Of a DNA stretch of 64,000 nt, positions 53,406 to 63,732 are shown piece after piece. Under the pieces are notes generated by a model that made no database searches, was not told the origin of the DNA, and worked only from the letters and a program-made list of their open reading frames with translations. The stretch is from Lichina pygmaea. Its lineage: Eukaryota; Ascomycota; Lichinomycetes; Lichinales; Lichinaceae. The stretch is taken from contig OY730171.1 in NCBI GenBank assembly GCA_963422465.1, positions 1,364,001-1,428,000 on the forward strand. The letters run 5' to 3'. The position numbers were made by a program, and so were the translations under genes. Within the stretch, counting starts at the first letter, position 1. Every line of letters begins with the position of its first letter.

Positions 53406-53813
53406 TCAGTCTTTTCCTGATTGAAGTGTCTTTCCACTGACTGGGCAATAGGTCCAGCCATTCCCATCAGTCCTGAGGAATCTGTTCATGAATTTGTCTT
53501 GCTGATGCTTGTCACATCCAGGCTTGAGGCAGTACTGCCAATTGTTAATGTAGCAGTTGTGGTTGTTGCCTTGCTGTAGGAACATGAGGTGTTTGTGCCA
53601 GTCATGTGTGTGCCCGGGGAATGTGGTGTGTTGGCGTTTGTCCCAAAGATGGATCTCACACGCATCCTTCTCGCAATTGACCCAATGCTTGTGGCAGGTG
53701 GTGTGGTAGGGTGAATGTCCTCCGTACTTTTGTAGTTGTTCGTGGTAGGTGCAGTAGTGCTTTGTGCAAAACCTCCACTGTAGTTCGCTGTGCTGTAGAT
53801 TTTGTGGGTCCAT
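53406..53813 (-). CDS. Cys/His-rich triple repeat between gag and protease, family B
   Basis: The ORF reads three C-X4-C-X2-H modules: CTKHYCTYH (residues 16-24), CEKDACEIH (47-55) and CLKPGCDKH (95-103). More His, Cys and Trp residues lie between them (HTTCHKHW, HTHDWHKH) and GNGWTYCPVSG follows. The pattern suggests repeated zinc binding. The CCHC knuckle of gag lies upstream and is separate. The second family B copy (28290-28677) keeps the same modules. I do not know a gypsy domain of this kind. Treated as part of a fossil element. Confidence 0.65.
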   Translation of the reverse strand: MDPQNLQHSELQWRFCTKHYCTYHEQLQKYGGHSPYHTTCHKHWVNCEKDACEIHLWDKRQHTTFPGHTHDWHKHLMFLQQGNNHNCYINNWQYCLKPGCDKHQQDKFMNRFLRTDGNGWTYCPVSGKTLQSGKD

Positions 53814-54077
53814 GCTGTAAGCATAGCTTCCTTGTGGTATTTCTTCTTTGATAGATATGGGTTTATCTCAGTCCCTATCAGAGGTGGTTAAGGGCTCCTG
53901 TCTCTTGTCCTGACCTGTCTGTTCTGGTAGGTCCTTGCCTCCTGATGTTGCCAGTTGGTGGACTGCTTCCAATATCTGATCGTAGTTGTCCTATTGTTCG
54001 AGGGATAGCTGAGCCTCTCCTGGTGGGTCCTCTGGCTTGATGACATTCCAGTCTCTGTCAAGTGTATTAAGTTGCTG

Positions 54078-54905
54078 TCAGTGCACCTTGTTCTTTGAAC
54101 AACAGTCTTTCACCATGTGGCCTAGCTTACCACAGGCATAGCACTTCAGTGCTTTCCTCTTTTTGTTGTTTCTTCCCTTCATGAACCTTCCCTTGTGGTG
54201 GACTGCATCCAGTTCCATGGGTGCATAGCCATATAGGTCATGTGGCAGTGCCTTGTTAGGCAGCTTGTAGTGGTTGCTCACATGCCATGTGGGGCAGCTG
54301 TATCCTCTGTCGTAGTGTTTCTCCATTGCTTGCTTGAATAGTTTATCATCAATGTTGATTGCTTGTGTGATGAGTTTGTCCAGTGTGTCGACCGCTCGTC
54401 TGTCGAAGGTGATTTCATCCTTCACATTTTCCTTGAGTCCACGTTGGTACATAACTATCAGAGTGTTGTCATCCCAGTCAGTCAGTACTGAGTATTGTTT
54501 GAACTGCGTGGTGTACTCTGCGGCTGAGTGTTGTTGCTTGATGTGCTGGATCATCTGTATAGCCACTTTGTCTTTGTTAGATAGTCCAAGGATCCTTTTG
54601 ATCTTGTCCTTGAATTGTGTCTATTTTGTCATCCATTCTGTTATGCTGTCATGGTCTCTGTTTCCTGAGAGATGCTTGTTGACGTAGGGCTTGATCCATC
54701 AATAAGCATTACCTCTAATGTAAGTGGTTGCGAAGAGGGGCCACTTGTTCTTAGGCAGCTTCGTCTCTGGTTGGAATTGAAAGTAGACTTGGAGTTGCAT
54801 GAGCCAGTCGTCGACCTTGTTTCTTTCACCGTAGAACAGGTCTGGCTTGGCGACGCTAATCTTTCTATCTGGGAAGTTGGGGTTGGTTACTCCTGAGGTA
54901 CTCAT
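54078..54905 (-). pseudogene. gag, family B
   Basis: Fossil gag. It begins MSTSGVTNPNFPDRKISV, with a capsid-like region (AIQMIQHIKQQHSAAEYTTQ) and a CCHC knuckle (CYACGKLGHMVKDC) near 54110-54150. Confidence 0.88.
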
Positions 54906-54923
54906 CCTTGAGGGTCTTCAAAG

Positions 54924-55453
54924 TGTTGTAGTCTGTACTGTACTGTCCTATCTGAGTATAGGATTAGGGCGAGAGGTGGAAGGCAGGTTGGTTCTCGCAG
55001 GAAAGGAGTGTCAAGGAGTGTGAAGGGGTTTGGTGGAACATGGTGGTGGTGACACCTGATCAACAGCTTCGTACAAAAGAATTGTATTGAAGTAGATCTA
55101 GTTGTCTGGATCACAACATGAGTTGAAGACAATTGTTCTATAGGGGAACTATCGCCGGACTATATAGTGCTCAGTTCATGAGCACAGTGAGCTCTGCTCA
55201 CTTTGCTCACTTGGTGAGATCGGTGAGCTCTGCTCACTTTGCTCACAGTTCATGCACGCTGCGGTGAGCTGGGTGAGCTCTGCTCACTTTGCTCACTTGT
55301 TCGTGCATATGCATGCTGCGGCAAGCACCCCCTGGTTTGTCTTGCCGGTCACGTGACTGGTTCCTGTGTCACGCTGCCTGGTACTTCTGTCCAGTATCCA
55401 GTCTGCTGCTTTCTGTGAGTATATAAAGACTGTGTTCCTCCTGGGTCGTAACA
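54924..55453 (-). repeat. 5' LTR of the family B element
   Basis: It is 530 bp, with TGTTACGACCC and CTACAACA termini on the minus strand. It carries three GCTCACTTTGCTCAC units against one in the partner LTR, which explains most of the 86-bp length difference. Confidence 0.93.
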
Positions 55454-56266
55454 AGAAGTTGCCAAGATCTTCATGAGATGCTTTGTCTGTCACCACAGGA
55501 TTCTGAGAGCTATTGTGTCAGATCAGGGGCCCCAATTTGTGGGCTATTTCTGGAGGACAATCTGCAGAGTCCTGAATATTCAGCAACACCTCTCTACTGC
55601 TTACTGACCAGAGACTGATGGAGCCACAGAACAAGCAAACCAGTGCTTAGAGGAGTACCTGTGGTTTTTCACTAATTACCACCAGTCTGATTGGGCAGAT
55701 TGGCTGCTAATCACAGAATTCACACTGAACAATCACACCTCCAGTGTCATGAACACCAGCCCCTTCTTTGCAGAGCACAGCTACCATAGGTCAATCAGCT
55801 TCCAAGCACTACTGGAACAGACTGTGCTACCCACACCAGCTAGGGATAGTCTAGCGTATACAGAGAAGCTCAAGCAAATGCTGCCTGCCCTGCAACAAGC
55901 AATGTCATCAGCTCAAGCATGTTACAAAGCACAAGTGAACCAGACAAGAGATACTGCCCCACAGTACCAGATCAGAGATTCAGTCTGGCTGGACTTACAC
56001 CACTATCCAACAGACTGCCCATCCAAGAAGCTAGACACCAAGAACACCTGATTCAAAGTCACACAGGTGGTCTCCCCACACACATACTGGCTGGACACCC
56101 CAGGGGGGATACACAATGTCTTCCATGTCTCACTGCTGTGACTGGCAGTAGCTAATCCCCTACCCTCTCAGTACATGGACAAAACAGAGCCCCCAGCTAT
56201 CTTAGAGGAAGAAGAAGAAGAAGAATGGCAGGTGGACAAGATCACAGACTTGAAATAGGAAAGGTG

Positions 56267-56727
56267 TGTTAAGGTCTAGGCCGGAACAGCCCAGGTAAGC
56301 GAGGGAGGAGTGTTAGTCATGCGGAACAACATCCGACTGATCTGGTGGACAAGCAGGAGCTAAGCGAGGAGCTTGTCCGGTGGACAAGCAGGAGCTAAGC
56401 AAGGAGCTCGTCCGGTGGATGAGCAGGAGCTAAGCGAGGAGCTCGTCCGGTGGACGAGCAGGAGCTAAGTGAGGAGCTCGTCCACGCAAAAGGATGATAC
56501 CCCTCGAGGAGACCCCCCTCTTGGGGCATCTGTATAAAGACCCCCCAAAGAGCCCGGAGGGATTAGCTCTCCAGGCTGAACACACAATACAAACCCATCG
56601 TACTGAGACAATAGCACAGGAGAGTTACCCCACCTGTCTATTCCTCTACTGAGTCTCTGTCTAGAATCCGCCCCGCAAAGCAACAGACTGAGCTGCCTTC
56701 TGTGTGAACCTGGCCCAGCCTTTAACA
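56267..56727 (+). repeat. 5' LTR, family D
   Basis: It is 461 bp, TGTTAAGG to TTTAACA. It contains four 35-bp tandem units (56344-56483) opening GGTGGAC and closing GAGCTCGTCC or a variant, each able to form a hairpin. Confidence 0.94.
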
Positions 56728-56768
56728 GTTTCAGCCTCTAACATATAGGACACTGACTTGATACGATA

Positions 56769-57941
56769 GTGGATCCACAAAGCCCTACCCCTTCTCAGGC
56801 AGCCCAAGCCCAGGCTGCTCAGGCAGCTCAGGCCCAGGCTGACCAGGCAGCACCTATTGTTAACCTACCCCTGAAGCCCTTGAAGGTAGGTGCCCCGAAG
56901 AGGTATGATGGATCCAGGGAAGGACTGGAGTTGTTCTTCTCACAACTGGAGCTCTACTATAGGTTCAACACAGCCCAGTTCCTGACAGACCAGGAGAAGG
57001 TGCTGTTTGCAGCCTTCTACCTGGAAGGACCAGCCTTCGCTTGGTTCAACGTCTACTTAAGGGATTACCTAGACAATCAGGCAGACCCCAAGGAGCAAGA
57101 AGACAATACCCGACAGGTCATGGGAAGCTTGAAAACCTTTAAGACAGCCATGAGGAAGACGTTTGGGATCCTTGACAAGGAAAGGGATGTGGAATGAAAG
57201 CTCCAAGCACTGCAGCAAACTGGATCAGTATCGGAATTTGCGGCGAAGTTCCAACAACTAGCAGTGAGGACTCAGTGGGGGGACAGTGCACTAACAGCAC
57301 TATTCTACCAAGACCTCAAGGAACAAGTCAAGGATGACATTGCGCGAGGAGACTGACCAACCGAGCTCTACAAAATGATTGAGACTGCAGCTCACATTGA
57401 CAACCGACAGTTCGAGAGAGAGCTTGAGAAGTGAGGCAAGCAGACGAAACCATGGGTGAAGAAAAAGCCAACACCTGCCAAAGATAACTACGGCTTGGTA
57501 CCCATGGAAATTGATGCAGTGGAACCACAAAAGAAGGAGACACGGAAGTGTTACAACTGTCAGAAAGTGGGCCACCTTGCAGTGAACTGCAGGAGCAAGA
57601 AGAAGAACAAGAAGGGCAAAGGGAAGCAGTTGAACACCACGAGCGCCTGGAAAGGCAGGGAGATGGAGGAGCCCCAGAGGGCCCCCCAAGGCACACTGCC
57701 CCACAATCACCCTGAGGCAGTACTCCTCAGAGAGGAGGACGACCTCTGACAACACACTGAAAAACTTGAGAACATGCTACAAGAAACCTTGGACTGCCTT
57801 GACAAGGTCTGAAGGAAGGTTGATGGAATCCACTGGGAGGATGATCTGATCTCCGAGTTTGACACAACCAGCTATATAGAGGAACAGGTCAACGACGAAG
57901 AACCCCAGCCACCACCAGTCCCCGACAAACCTGTCCTTTGA
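56769..57941 (+). pseudogene. gag, family D
   Basis: Fossil gag with start MDPQSPTPSQAAQAQ, capsid-like region (YDGSREGLELFFSQLELYYR) and CCHC knuckle CYNCQKVGHLAVNC near 57551-57592, followed by a Lys-rich stretch. Confidence 0.87.
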
Positions 57942-58039
57942 TGACAGGACGCAACCCTATCAGAAATAGGGGAGACGCAAGTGTCACGATGGGTTGACAA
58001 TACCCTCAGCGTCACACAGGTCAAAGACACCACCACACG

Positions 58040-60653
58040 ATGCAAACGACACGTGGTAGAGCGTCAGGCCCAGGGCCTAGGCAGCTCAAAAAACTAGCAG
58101 CGCTCTTCAAAACCGGGGTCGGAAGAGCAGGCAAGATAACACCCCAGGAGGAAGGAGTCAAGCTGAGCCTTGACGCAACAGCCTGCAGCCCGCACTTTCA
58201 CATCAAGATCAGAGTCAATGGGTGGTTGGCTAAGGCCATGATCAACTCTGGTGCGACTGGCAACTTCATGTCAGAAAGCTTTGCCAGAAGAAACAAGGTT
58301 CCAGTCCAAGGCAAGAGAGACCCCTACCAGTTGATGGTGGTGGACAGAACACCACTCTCCAAAGACAAGAGACAAGTGATGAAGGAGACCAAGAGCCTGA
58401 GACTGAGTGTCCATGGCATGACAATCGGAACAGAGGAATTCGACTTGGTCCAGATACCACATGAAGTTATATTGGGACTTCCGTGGTTGGAAAAACAAAA
58501 CCCAAGGATTGACTGGAGAAGAAGGCAACTAGTCTTTCCAGATAAGACACTGGTCACGTCAGAACCAGGGGTGACAATTAAAGAAATCTCACTGACACGC
58601 TGGAAGAAATACCACCAGCACGGGCAGGCCTGTGTGGCCTGGATGAAACCCCGAACACAACAACTTTGCACCACGCAAGACGCCGTGGGCGAGACTCAGG
58701 CACCGCAGTTGCCAAGTGAGTATAAAGAATACCAGGAGATGTTCGAAGAAACAGCGATCGTGATGCTACTGGAACATCAGGAGTGGGACCACAAGATTCT
58801 GCTGGAAGACGGAAAAAAACCCACACACAGCCCTATCTACACTCTGTCAGCAAAAGAGCTTGAGGCCCTGAGAGACTACCTGGACAAGAACCTAGCGAAA
58901 GGGTTCATAAGACCTTCAACATCACCAGCTGGATACCTGATATTGTTTGTGCCAAAGAAAGATGGCAAACTTCAACTGTGTGTTGATTACCGGCGGCTAA
59001 ATGCGATTACAGTGAAGAACCACTACCCACTGCCACTGATATCAGAAATCCAAGACCAGATCCAAGGAGCCAAATAGTTCACCAAGTTCAACATTCGAGG
59101 TGCTTTCAACCTGGTTAGGATGAAAGACGGCGAGGAATGGAAGACAGCCTTTCGTACAAGGTACAGGCACTACAAGTATACCGTGATGCTATTCAGCCTT
59201 ACAAATGCACTGGCGATATTCCAATCACTTATTAATGCTGTCCTCCGACAATACCTGGATATATTTGTCACCGCTTATATTGACGATATCTTGGTATACA
59301 CCAATGGAACCTTGGAGGAGCATAAACAGCATGTCAAAACAATCCTACATGTGCTCCGGAAAGCAGGCATGAGGTTACACCTTGATAAAAGTGTTTTCCA
59401 CACGAAAGAAGTGGAATATTTGGGGTTGATCCTGACAACAGAAGGAATCTGAATGGACGACACAAAGACGGCAGCAGTACAAGACTGGCCAACACCCAAA
59501 AACCTCAAAGAAGTACAATCCTTCCTAGAATTTGCAAACTTCTACCGATGATTCATCAAGGACTACTCAAGAACAGCAGCAGTCTTGACAGAGTTAACCA
59601 GAAAGAACAAATCTTTCAGGTGGGGAGAGAGCCAACAAGTGGCCTTCCAGGAGTTGAAGGATAAATTCATCTCCACACCCATTTTGGCATCATTTGATCC
59701 CGAGAAGAGGATCATTCTGGAAACTGATGCCTCAGACCAAGCATTGGGATCCTGCTTGTGTCAACCAGACGCCGACAACCGCTTACACCCTGTCGCGTAC
59801 TGATCGAGAAAGTTCTCTGGCCCAGAACTGAGGTACGACATTCACGACAAAGAGTTGCTAGCAATCGTCAACACATTCCAAGAATGGAGGCCTTACTTGG
59901 AGGGGGCAAAATACACGGTAGACATGTACTCGGACCACAAGAACTTAGCTTACTTCACAACAACAAAGAAGCTAAACTGACAACAAGTTTGATGGGCAGA
60001 GTTGTTGGCATTATACAACTTCCAAATCCTCTACCGGAAGGGCACTGAAAATGCTTGAGCGGACGCACTCAGCAGGCAACCAGACCTGATGGATGAGAAA
60101 ACAACAGAGGAACACCCAATCCTAGCAACAAAAGGACAAACCCTGGTCTATGCCCAACCCCAACTGGCAACAACAGAAACAAAGGGTCCACTCCTTACCC
60201 TTGGCCACAAGACGGCAAACAAAAAGGAAATTGTGCCAGAAAGAGCACAAGAGGAGGTGATCCGGAGGCACCATGACAGGCCTTTGCACGCACCCTGGGC
60301 GAGATAAAACCTTGGAGAAAATCCAAAGGAATTACCACTTTGACAGAATGAAGCGCAAAGTGACAGAGTTCATCCGCAACTGCAAACAGTGTGTGAAGAA
60401 CAAGCCATCAAGACATAAGCCCTATGGGCAGGCACAGCAAATAGACCTACCCAAGGCACCATGGGAAACTATCACGATGGATTTTGTGGTCAAGTTGCCA
60501 AAGTCAACAGACCCAGCAACAAAGGTGGTATATGATAGCATTTTGGTGGTTGTTGACAAGCTCACCAAATACGCCCACCTGGTCCTGTGGAAAGAGTCAG
60601 GAACTGCGAACAAACTTGCGAGTGTCCTACTCAGAGAGCTGGTAAGCCACTGA
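58040..60653 (+). pseudogene. Protease, RT, RNase H and integrase start, family D
   Basis: Fossil pol. Protease (NSGATGNFMSES near 58243), RT (FVPKKDGKLQLCVDYRRLN near 58950, YIDDILVYT near 59277), RNase H (LETDASDQALGSCLC near 59720) and integrase (HHDRPLHAP, CKQCVKNKPSRHKPYG, MDFVVKLPKS) in the usual Ty3/gypsy order. Confidence 0.87.
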
Positions 60654-61610
60654 GGGCTACCAAAGACAATCATCTCAGATCGAGACAAACTCTTCACCTC
60701 GAAATTCTGGAACACGTGGACAAGGCAACTTGGTATTGATACAAGGATGTCAACAGCCTACCACCCACAAACTGACAGACAAACTGAGCGGACAAACCAG
60801 ACAATGGAGCAGTATCTACAACACTACATCAACCACCAGCAGGATAACTGGGTGGAACTGCTACCAATAGCCCAGTTTGCGTACAACAACCAGCAACATA
60901 GTGTGACAGGGACAACACCATTCTTTGCGAACTACGGAAGAAACCCCTGATGGCAGGCAACAGCAGAAGGCAATGTTGTCAATGTTAGCAAACTCGCTGC
61001 TATGCACGAGATGATGAAAACAACAATCGACCGTGCCCAGAACACCACCGCCCGCCAACTACACGACAAAAGGTTGAAGGGACCAACCCTGGAAAGAGGG
61101 GATAAGGTCTACCTATCGACAAAAAACCTGCGCTCAAAGCGACCGAGCAAAAAGCTGGATCATGTACGAATCGGACTATTCAAAATCAAGAAGCGCACTG
61201 GGAAAGTCAACTATCGACTGAGACTACCACAAAAAGCAAGGATACACCGAGTATTCCACGTCTCGCTGCTCGAACCAGCACCCAGCGACGCAGAAATCAA
61301 GACAGAATGGAACTTCGAGGATGACAAAGAAGAGTACGATGTCGAAAGAATCCTGGATAGTCGAAGAAACAGACAGAAAACTGAGTACCTGGTGAAGTGG
61401 TTAGGATTTGACGAAGAGGAAAATTCGTGGGAACCAACCGAGAACTTCAGCTCTGCGATGAACCAGAAGCTGGTGGATTACCACCAAGCAAACCCGCAGC
61501 GACCAGGTCCGACGGAGACAACAGCTCGAGAGAAGCCAAAGCCTCTGAAGAGAAGATGTCCTCAAAGGATGGCGGAGCAGCAGCCTGACTGGCCTCCCGT
61601 TCGCGGATAA
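60654..61610 (+). pseudogene. Integrase end and chromodomain, family D
   Basis: Fossil. The integrase core ends with MSTAYHPQTDRQTERTNQTM (60747 onward). The C-terminal part (GDKVYLSTKNLRSKRPSKKL) is followed by a chromodomain (YDVERILDSR, EYLVKWLGFDEEENSWEP) near 61336-61440, then a Pro/Lys-rich tail. Confidence 0.88.
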
Positions 61611-61629
61611 CGCGGAGAGCCTCCTGTTC

Positions 61630-61956
61630 CTAAGCATCAAGGGATTCCTGATCCTTGATGGCGGACAGCTCATGACAGATGGCATCAGCCTCCTTCTGTG
61701 AGAGATGACCCAGCTGCCGGCGGAGGCAGATCTGCCGGGGAAGCAACTTTGACAATTGGTCATCAGTCTCCCGCAACTGAGCCTCGAGCTGCTCGCGCTC
61801 AAGTTCCATCTTCTTCCATTCTGATTCCGAGAGATGAAGGTCGCAGCGACAACCCTTCTCAACACACCGACGACAAAAAGATGATGTGGAGCTCACGACA
61901 CACTGGGCGTGGTCGCGACGACAAGCACCGCATGCGATTTTTGATTCCTTGCCCAT
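61630..61956 (-). CDS. Antisense ORF with Zn(II)2Cys6-like motif, family D (108 aa)
   Basis: It lies on the strand opposite gag-pol and starts 124 bp inside the 3' LTR. The cysteines C9-X2-C12-X6-C19-X8-C28-X2-C31-X6-C38 have the Zn(II)2Cys6 spacing exactly. A long, charged coiled-coil-like C-terminus follows (ELEREQLEAQLRETDDQL). Only the design, not the sequence, is shared with the ORF at 49627-49941 in family B. Function unknown. It is part of a fossil element. Confidence 0.68.
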   Translation of the reverse strand: MGKESKIACGACRRDHAQCVVSSTSSFCRRCVEKGCRCDLHLSESEWKKMELEREQLEAQLRETDDQLSKLLPRQICLRRQLGHLSQKEADAICHELSAIKDQESLDA

Positions 61957-62080
61957 TTTGCCAATACGACAAGAAAGAAAACTGCGACGACGAGTTCAAG
62001 TTGTCTGGCTTTGGTTCATGACAAAAGAGGAGCAGGAATGAAAAGGATCTGGGGACAGAACCCTTGGAGGGAGGGGATAG

Positions 62081-62437
62081 TGTTAAGGCCTAGGCCGGAA
62101 CAGCCCAGGTAAGCGAGGGAGGAGTGTTAGTCATGCGGAACAACATCCGACCGATCCGGTGGACGAGCAGGAGCTAAGCGAGGAGCTCGTCCACGCAAAA
62201 GGATGATACCCCTCGAGGAGACCCCCCCCCTTGGGGCATCTGTATAAAGACCCCCCAAAGGGCCCGGAGGGATTAGCTCTCCAGGCTGAACACACAATAC
62301 GAACCCATCGTACTGAGACAATAGCACAGGAGAGTTACCCCACCTGTCTATTCCTCTACCGAGTCCCTGTCTAGAATCCGCCCCGCGAAGCAACAGACCG
62401 AGCCGCCTTCTGTGTGAACCCGGCCCAGCCTTTAACA
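62081..62437 (+). repeat. 3' LTR, family D
   Basis: It is 357 bp, with the same termini as the 5' LTR but only one 35-bp unit (62158-62192). The 104-bp difference is almost exactly three units. Confidence 0.94.
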
Positions 62438-62442
62438 AGGTG

Positions 62443-62583
62443 TGGCTGGGGGCAGCCACAACAGAAATATTTGGTGAAGTGGCGGGGCTACCACAGGCAG
62501 ACCTGGGAGCTGGAACAGTTCATGGAGCAGACAGCCATGATGGACTGCTTTATTGCGGCCTACCTGGAAAAGCCACACCCAGG
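62443..62583 (+). pseudogene. Chromodomain end of the host element, family A
   Basis: Fossil: KYLVKWRGYHRQTWELEQF is a chromodomain core. It is separated from the rest of its integrase by the family D insertion at 56267-62437. Confidence 0.8.
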
Positions 62584-62633
62584 CTGATGCACGCAAGCCT
62601 CACAGGAGCTCAGTGATGAAGAAGGGGGGGTGC

Positions 62634-62800
62634 TGTCATGGGGCAGACCACAAGCACATGACCACGCGACAAGTCAGCTGACTTCATGTCGCTTTTTCGT
62701 GTTTTTACCTGTCTGCACTGCATTTCTCTTCTGCAGCTTTACCTTCTTGTACAATAGGAATCTATTGATTGTCATCGACATCTAGCCCTTGACAATCACA
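62634..62800 (+). repeat. 3' LTR of the host element, family A
   Basis: It starts TGTCATGGGGCAGACC just after a purine tract (GAAGAAGGGGGGG). The first 129 bp match 19577-19716. The end is set at TTGACAATCACA by its TG...CA form only and is uncertain. Confidence 0.65.
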
Positions 62801-63349
62801 CATCTTCTCCTACATGGTGAATACTATCAGAGCAAAAACTTGTAACTGACATCATATCCTTCAAGTAGATTAAGTTATTTTCCTTACCACTTCTTCTTCT
62901 CCAAGTTCCTGGAAGTATTTTTCTGTTAAAGGGATGAAAAAACTAACATCAAGAGGTTGATTGATTGATCAGCTTGAGATCTCTCAAGCTGAGCTATCCA
63001 TCTACCAAATATGGTGCCTTCCTGGCCCGGCCTGTCCAAAGTGGCAGGTGGCGGGTGGCAGGTGGTCTCTGACAATCTCTTGGGTGAAGAGGTATGTGCA
63101 CGTCACACTAGGCATGCCCCATAGCAATAGTGTTTGAAAAATCAACAAAATTTAGTCTATTATTCACGAATAAGACTAAAGAGAATGATACAAGCTTGGA
63201 AAAAGCTTTCATATAAGTTATAGACTTAGCCAGTTGTGTTCCTTATCAATAGGCTTTGATGGTAGGAAAAAGTGCGTAGTAACAAGTGCAAGAAAAGAAG
63301 ACAGAAAAGTAAGTAAAAAAGATAGCTAATAGAGAAGTCAAGAAGTGAT
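62801..63349. other. AT-rich spacer, no gene seen
   Basis: No coding signal. It contains a G-rich micro-repeat (gtggcaggtggcgggtggca near 63040) and a stretch whose complement near 62970-63010 looks like the 5' half of a tRNA (GGATAGCTCAGCTTGAGAG), without a matching 3' half. Confidence 0.45.
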
Positions 63350-63700
63350 TAGAAGGAGAAAGACAAGTTCAGAAGGCTGAAAGGTCTATGAAAGAATCTT
63401 TCCCACCAGCCAAAGAGGCTTCTCCCAACGTTGGTGACAGCAACAAGGGGTGGGAAGATGACAAGGTCCTGAACATGTATTTACATTATCACGTCACAAA
63501 GAAGCTATCATACTCCGTATACTAGAATTCCGCTGCTCAACATCTTTTCTATATATACTGCTCTATCTTATATCCAAATTTGAGATGATTCTGACTGCTG
63601 GTTGTCAAGTTATTTCCAAAATTGTCGAGGGGGTCCTTGGTGGGTTAAGTGAGCGTTGACTGATATCGAGCGTCACGTGATCGGGTACAGTACTGTACTG
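63350..63700. repeat. Unidentified repeat X, right copy
   Basis: Direct, diverged copy of 4971-5336 with the shared blocks atatccaaatttgagatgat and tgtcgagggggt. It is followed by a GTACGTACGTACGTAC run and then the inverted SINE-like element. Confidence 0.7.
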
Positions 63701-63732
63701 TACGTACGTACGTACCATACCATCTGTGGAGA

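Larger units (their letters stand above)
49140..55453 (-). mobile_element. Whole Ty3/gypsy chromovirus, family B, TSD AGAAG
   Basis: Two LTRs (49140-49583 and 54924-55453) are flanked by AGAAG at 49135-49139 and 55454-55458. On the minus strand the order is LTR, gag, a Cys/His repeat, protease, RT, RNase H, integrase, chromodomain, then a purine tract (GATGGAGAGGAGGATAG) and the 3' LTR. An extra ORF lies on the opposite strand next to the 3' LTR. All parts are present, but coding regions carry several breaks. LTR differences suggest it is not very recent. Confidence 0.95.
56267..62437 (+). mobile_element. Whole Ty3/gypsy chromovirus, family D, TSD AGGTG
   Basis: LTRs at 56267-56727 and 62081-62437 are flanked by AGGTG at 56262-56266 and 62438-62442. 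The order is gag, protease, RT, RNase H, integrase, chromodomain, an antisense ORF, a purine tract (GGAGGGAGGGGATAG) and the 3' LTR. It is complete in layout but its coding regions carry several breaks. It lies inside the host element just before the chromodomain. CpG is well kept, so it is probably younger than the other elements here. Confidence 0.95.
47931..62800 (+). mobile_element. Host Ty3/gypsy chromovirus, family A, with three nested insertions
   Basis: Fossil element in plus orientation: RNase H end (from 47931), integrase zinc finger and core (parts near 48540-48640, 48917-49139 and 55459-55800), integrase C-terminus (55860-56150), chromodomain (62443-62583), purine-rich tract (near 62618-62630) and 3' LTR (62634-62800). 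It is interrupted at 48643 (solo LTR C), 49140 (family B element) and 56267 (family D element), each with its own target duplication. The 5' half is missing or rearranged. It is broken and the oldest layer here. Confidence 0.85.

Noticed and set aside
56344-56483. Possible CRISPR-like array
   Set aside because: The units are directly adjacent without unique spacers and lie inside a fungal LTR.
62965-63015. tRNA gene on the minus strand (GGATAGCTCAGCTTGAGAG)
   Set aside because: It resembles a tRNA 5' half, but no T-arm or closing acceptor strand follows at a usable distance.
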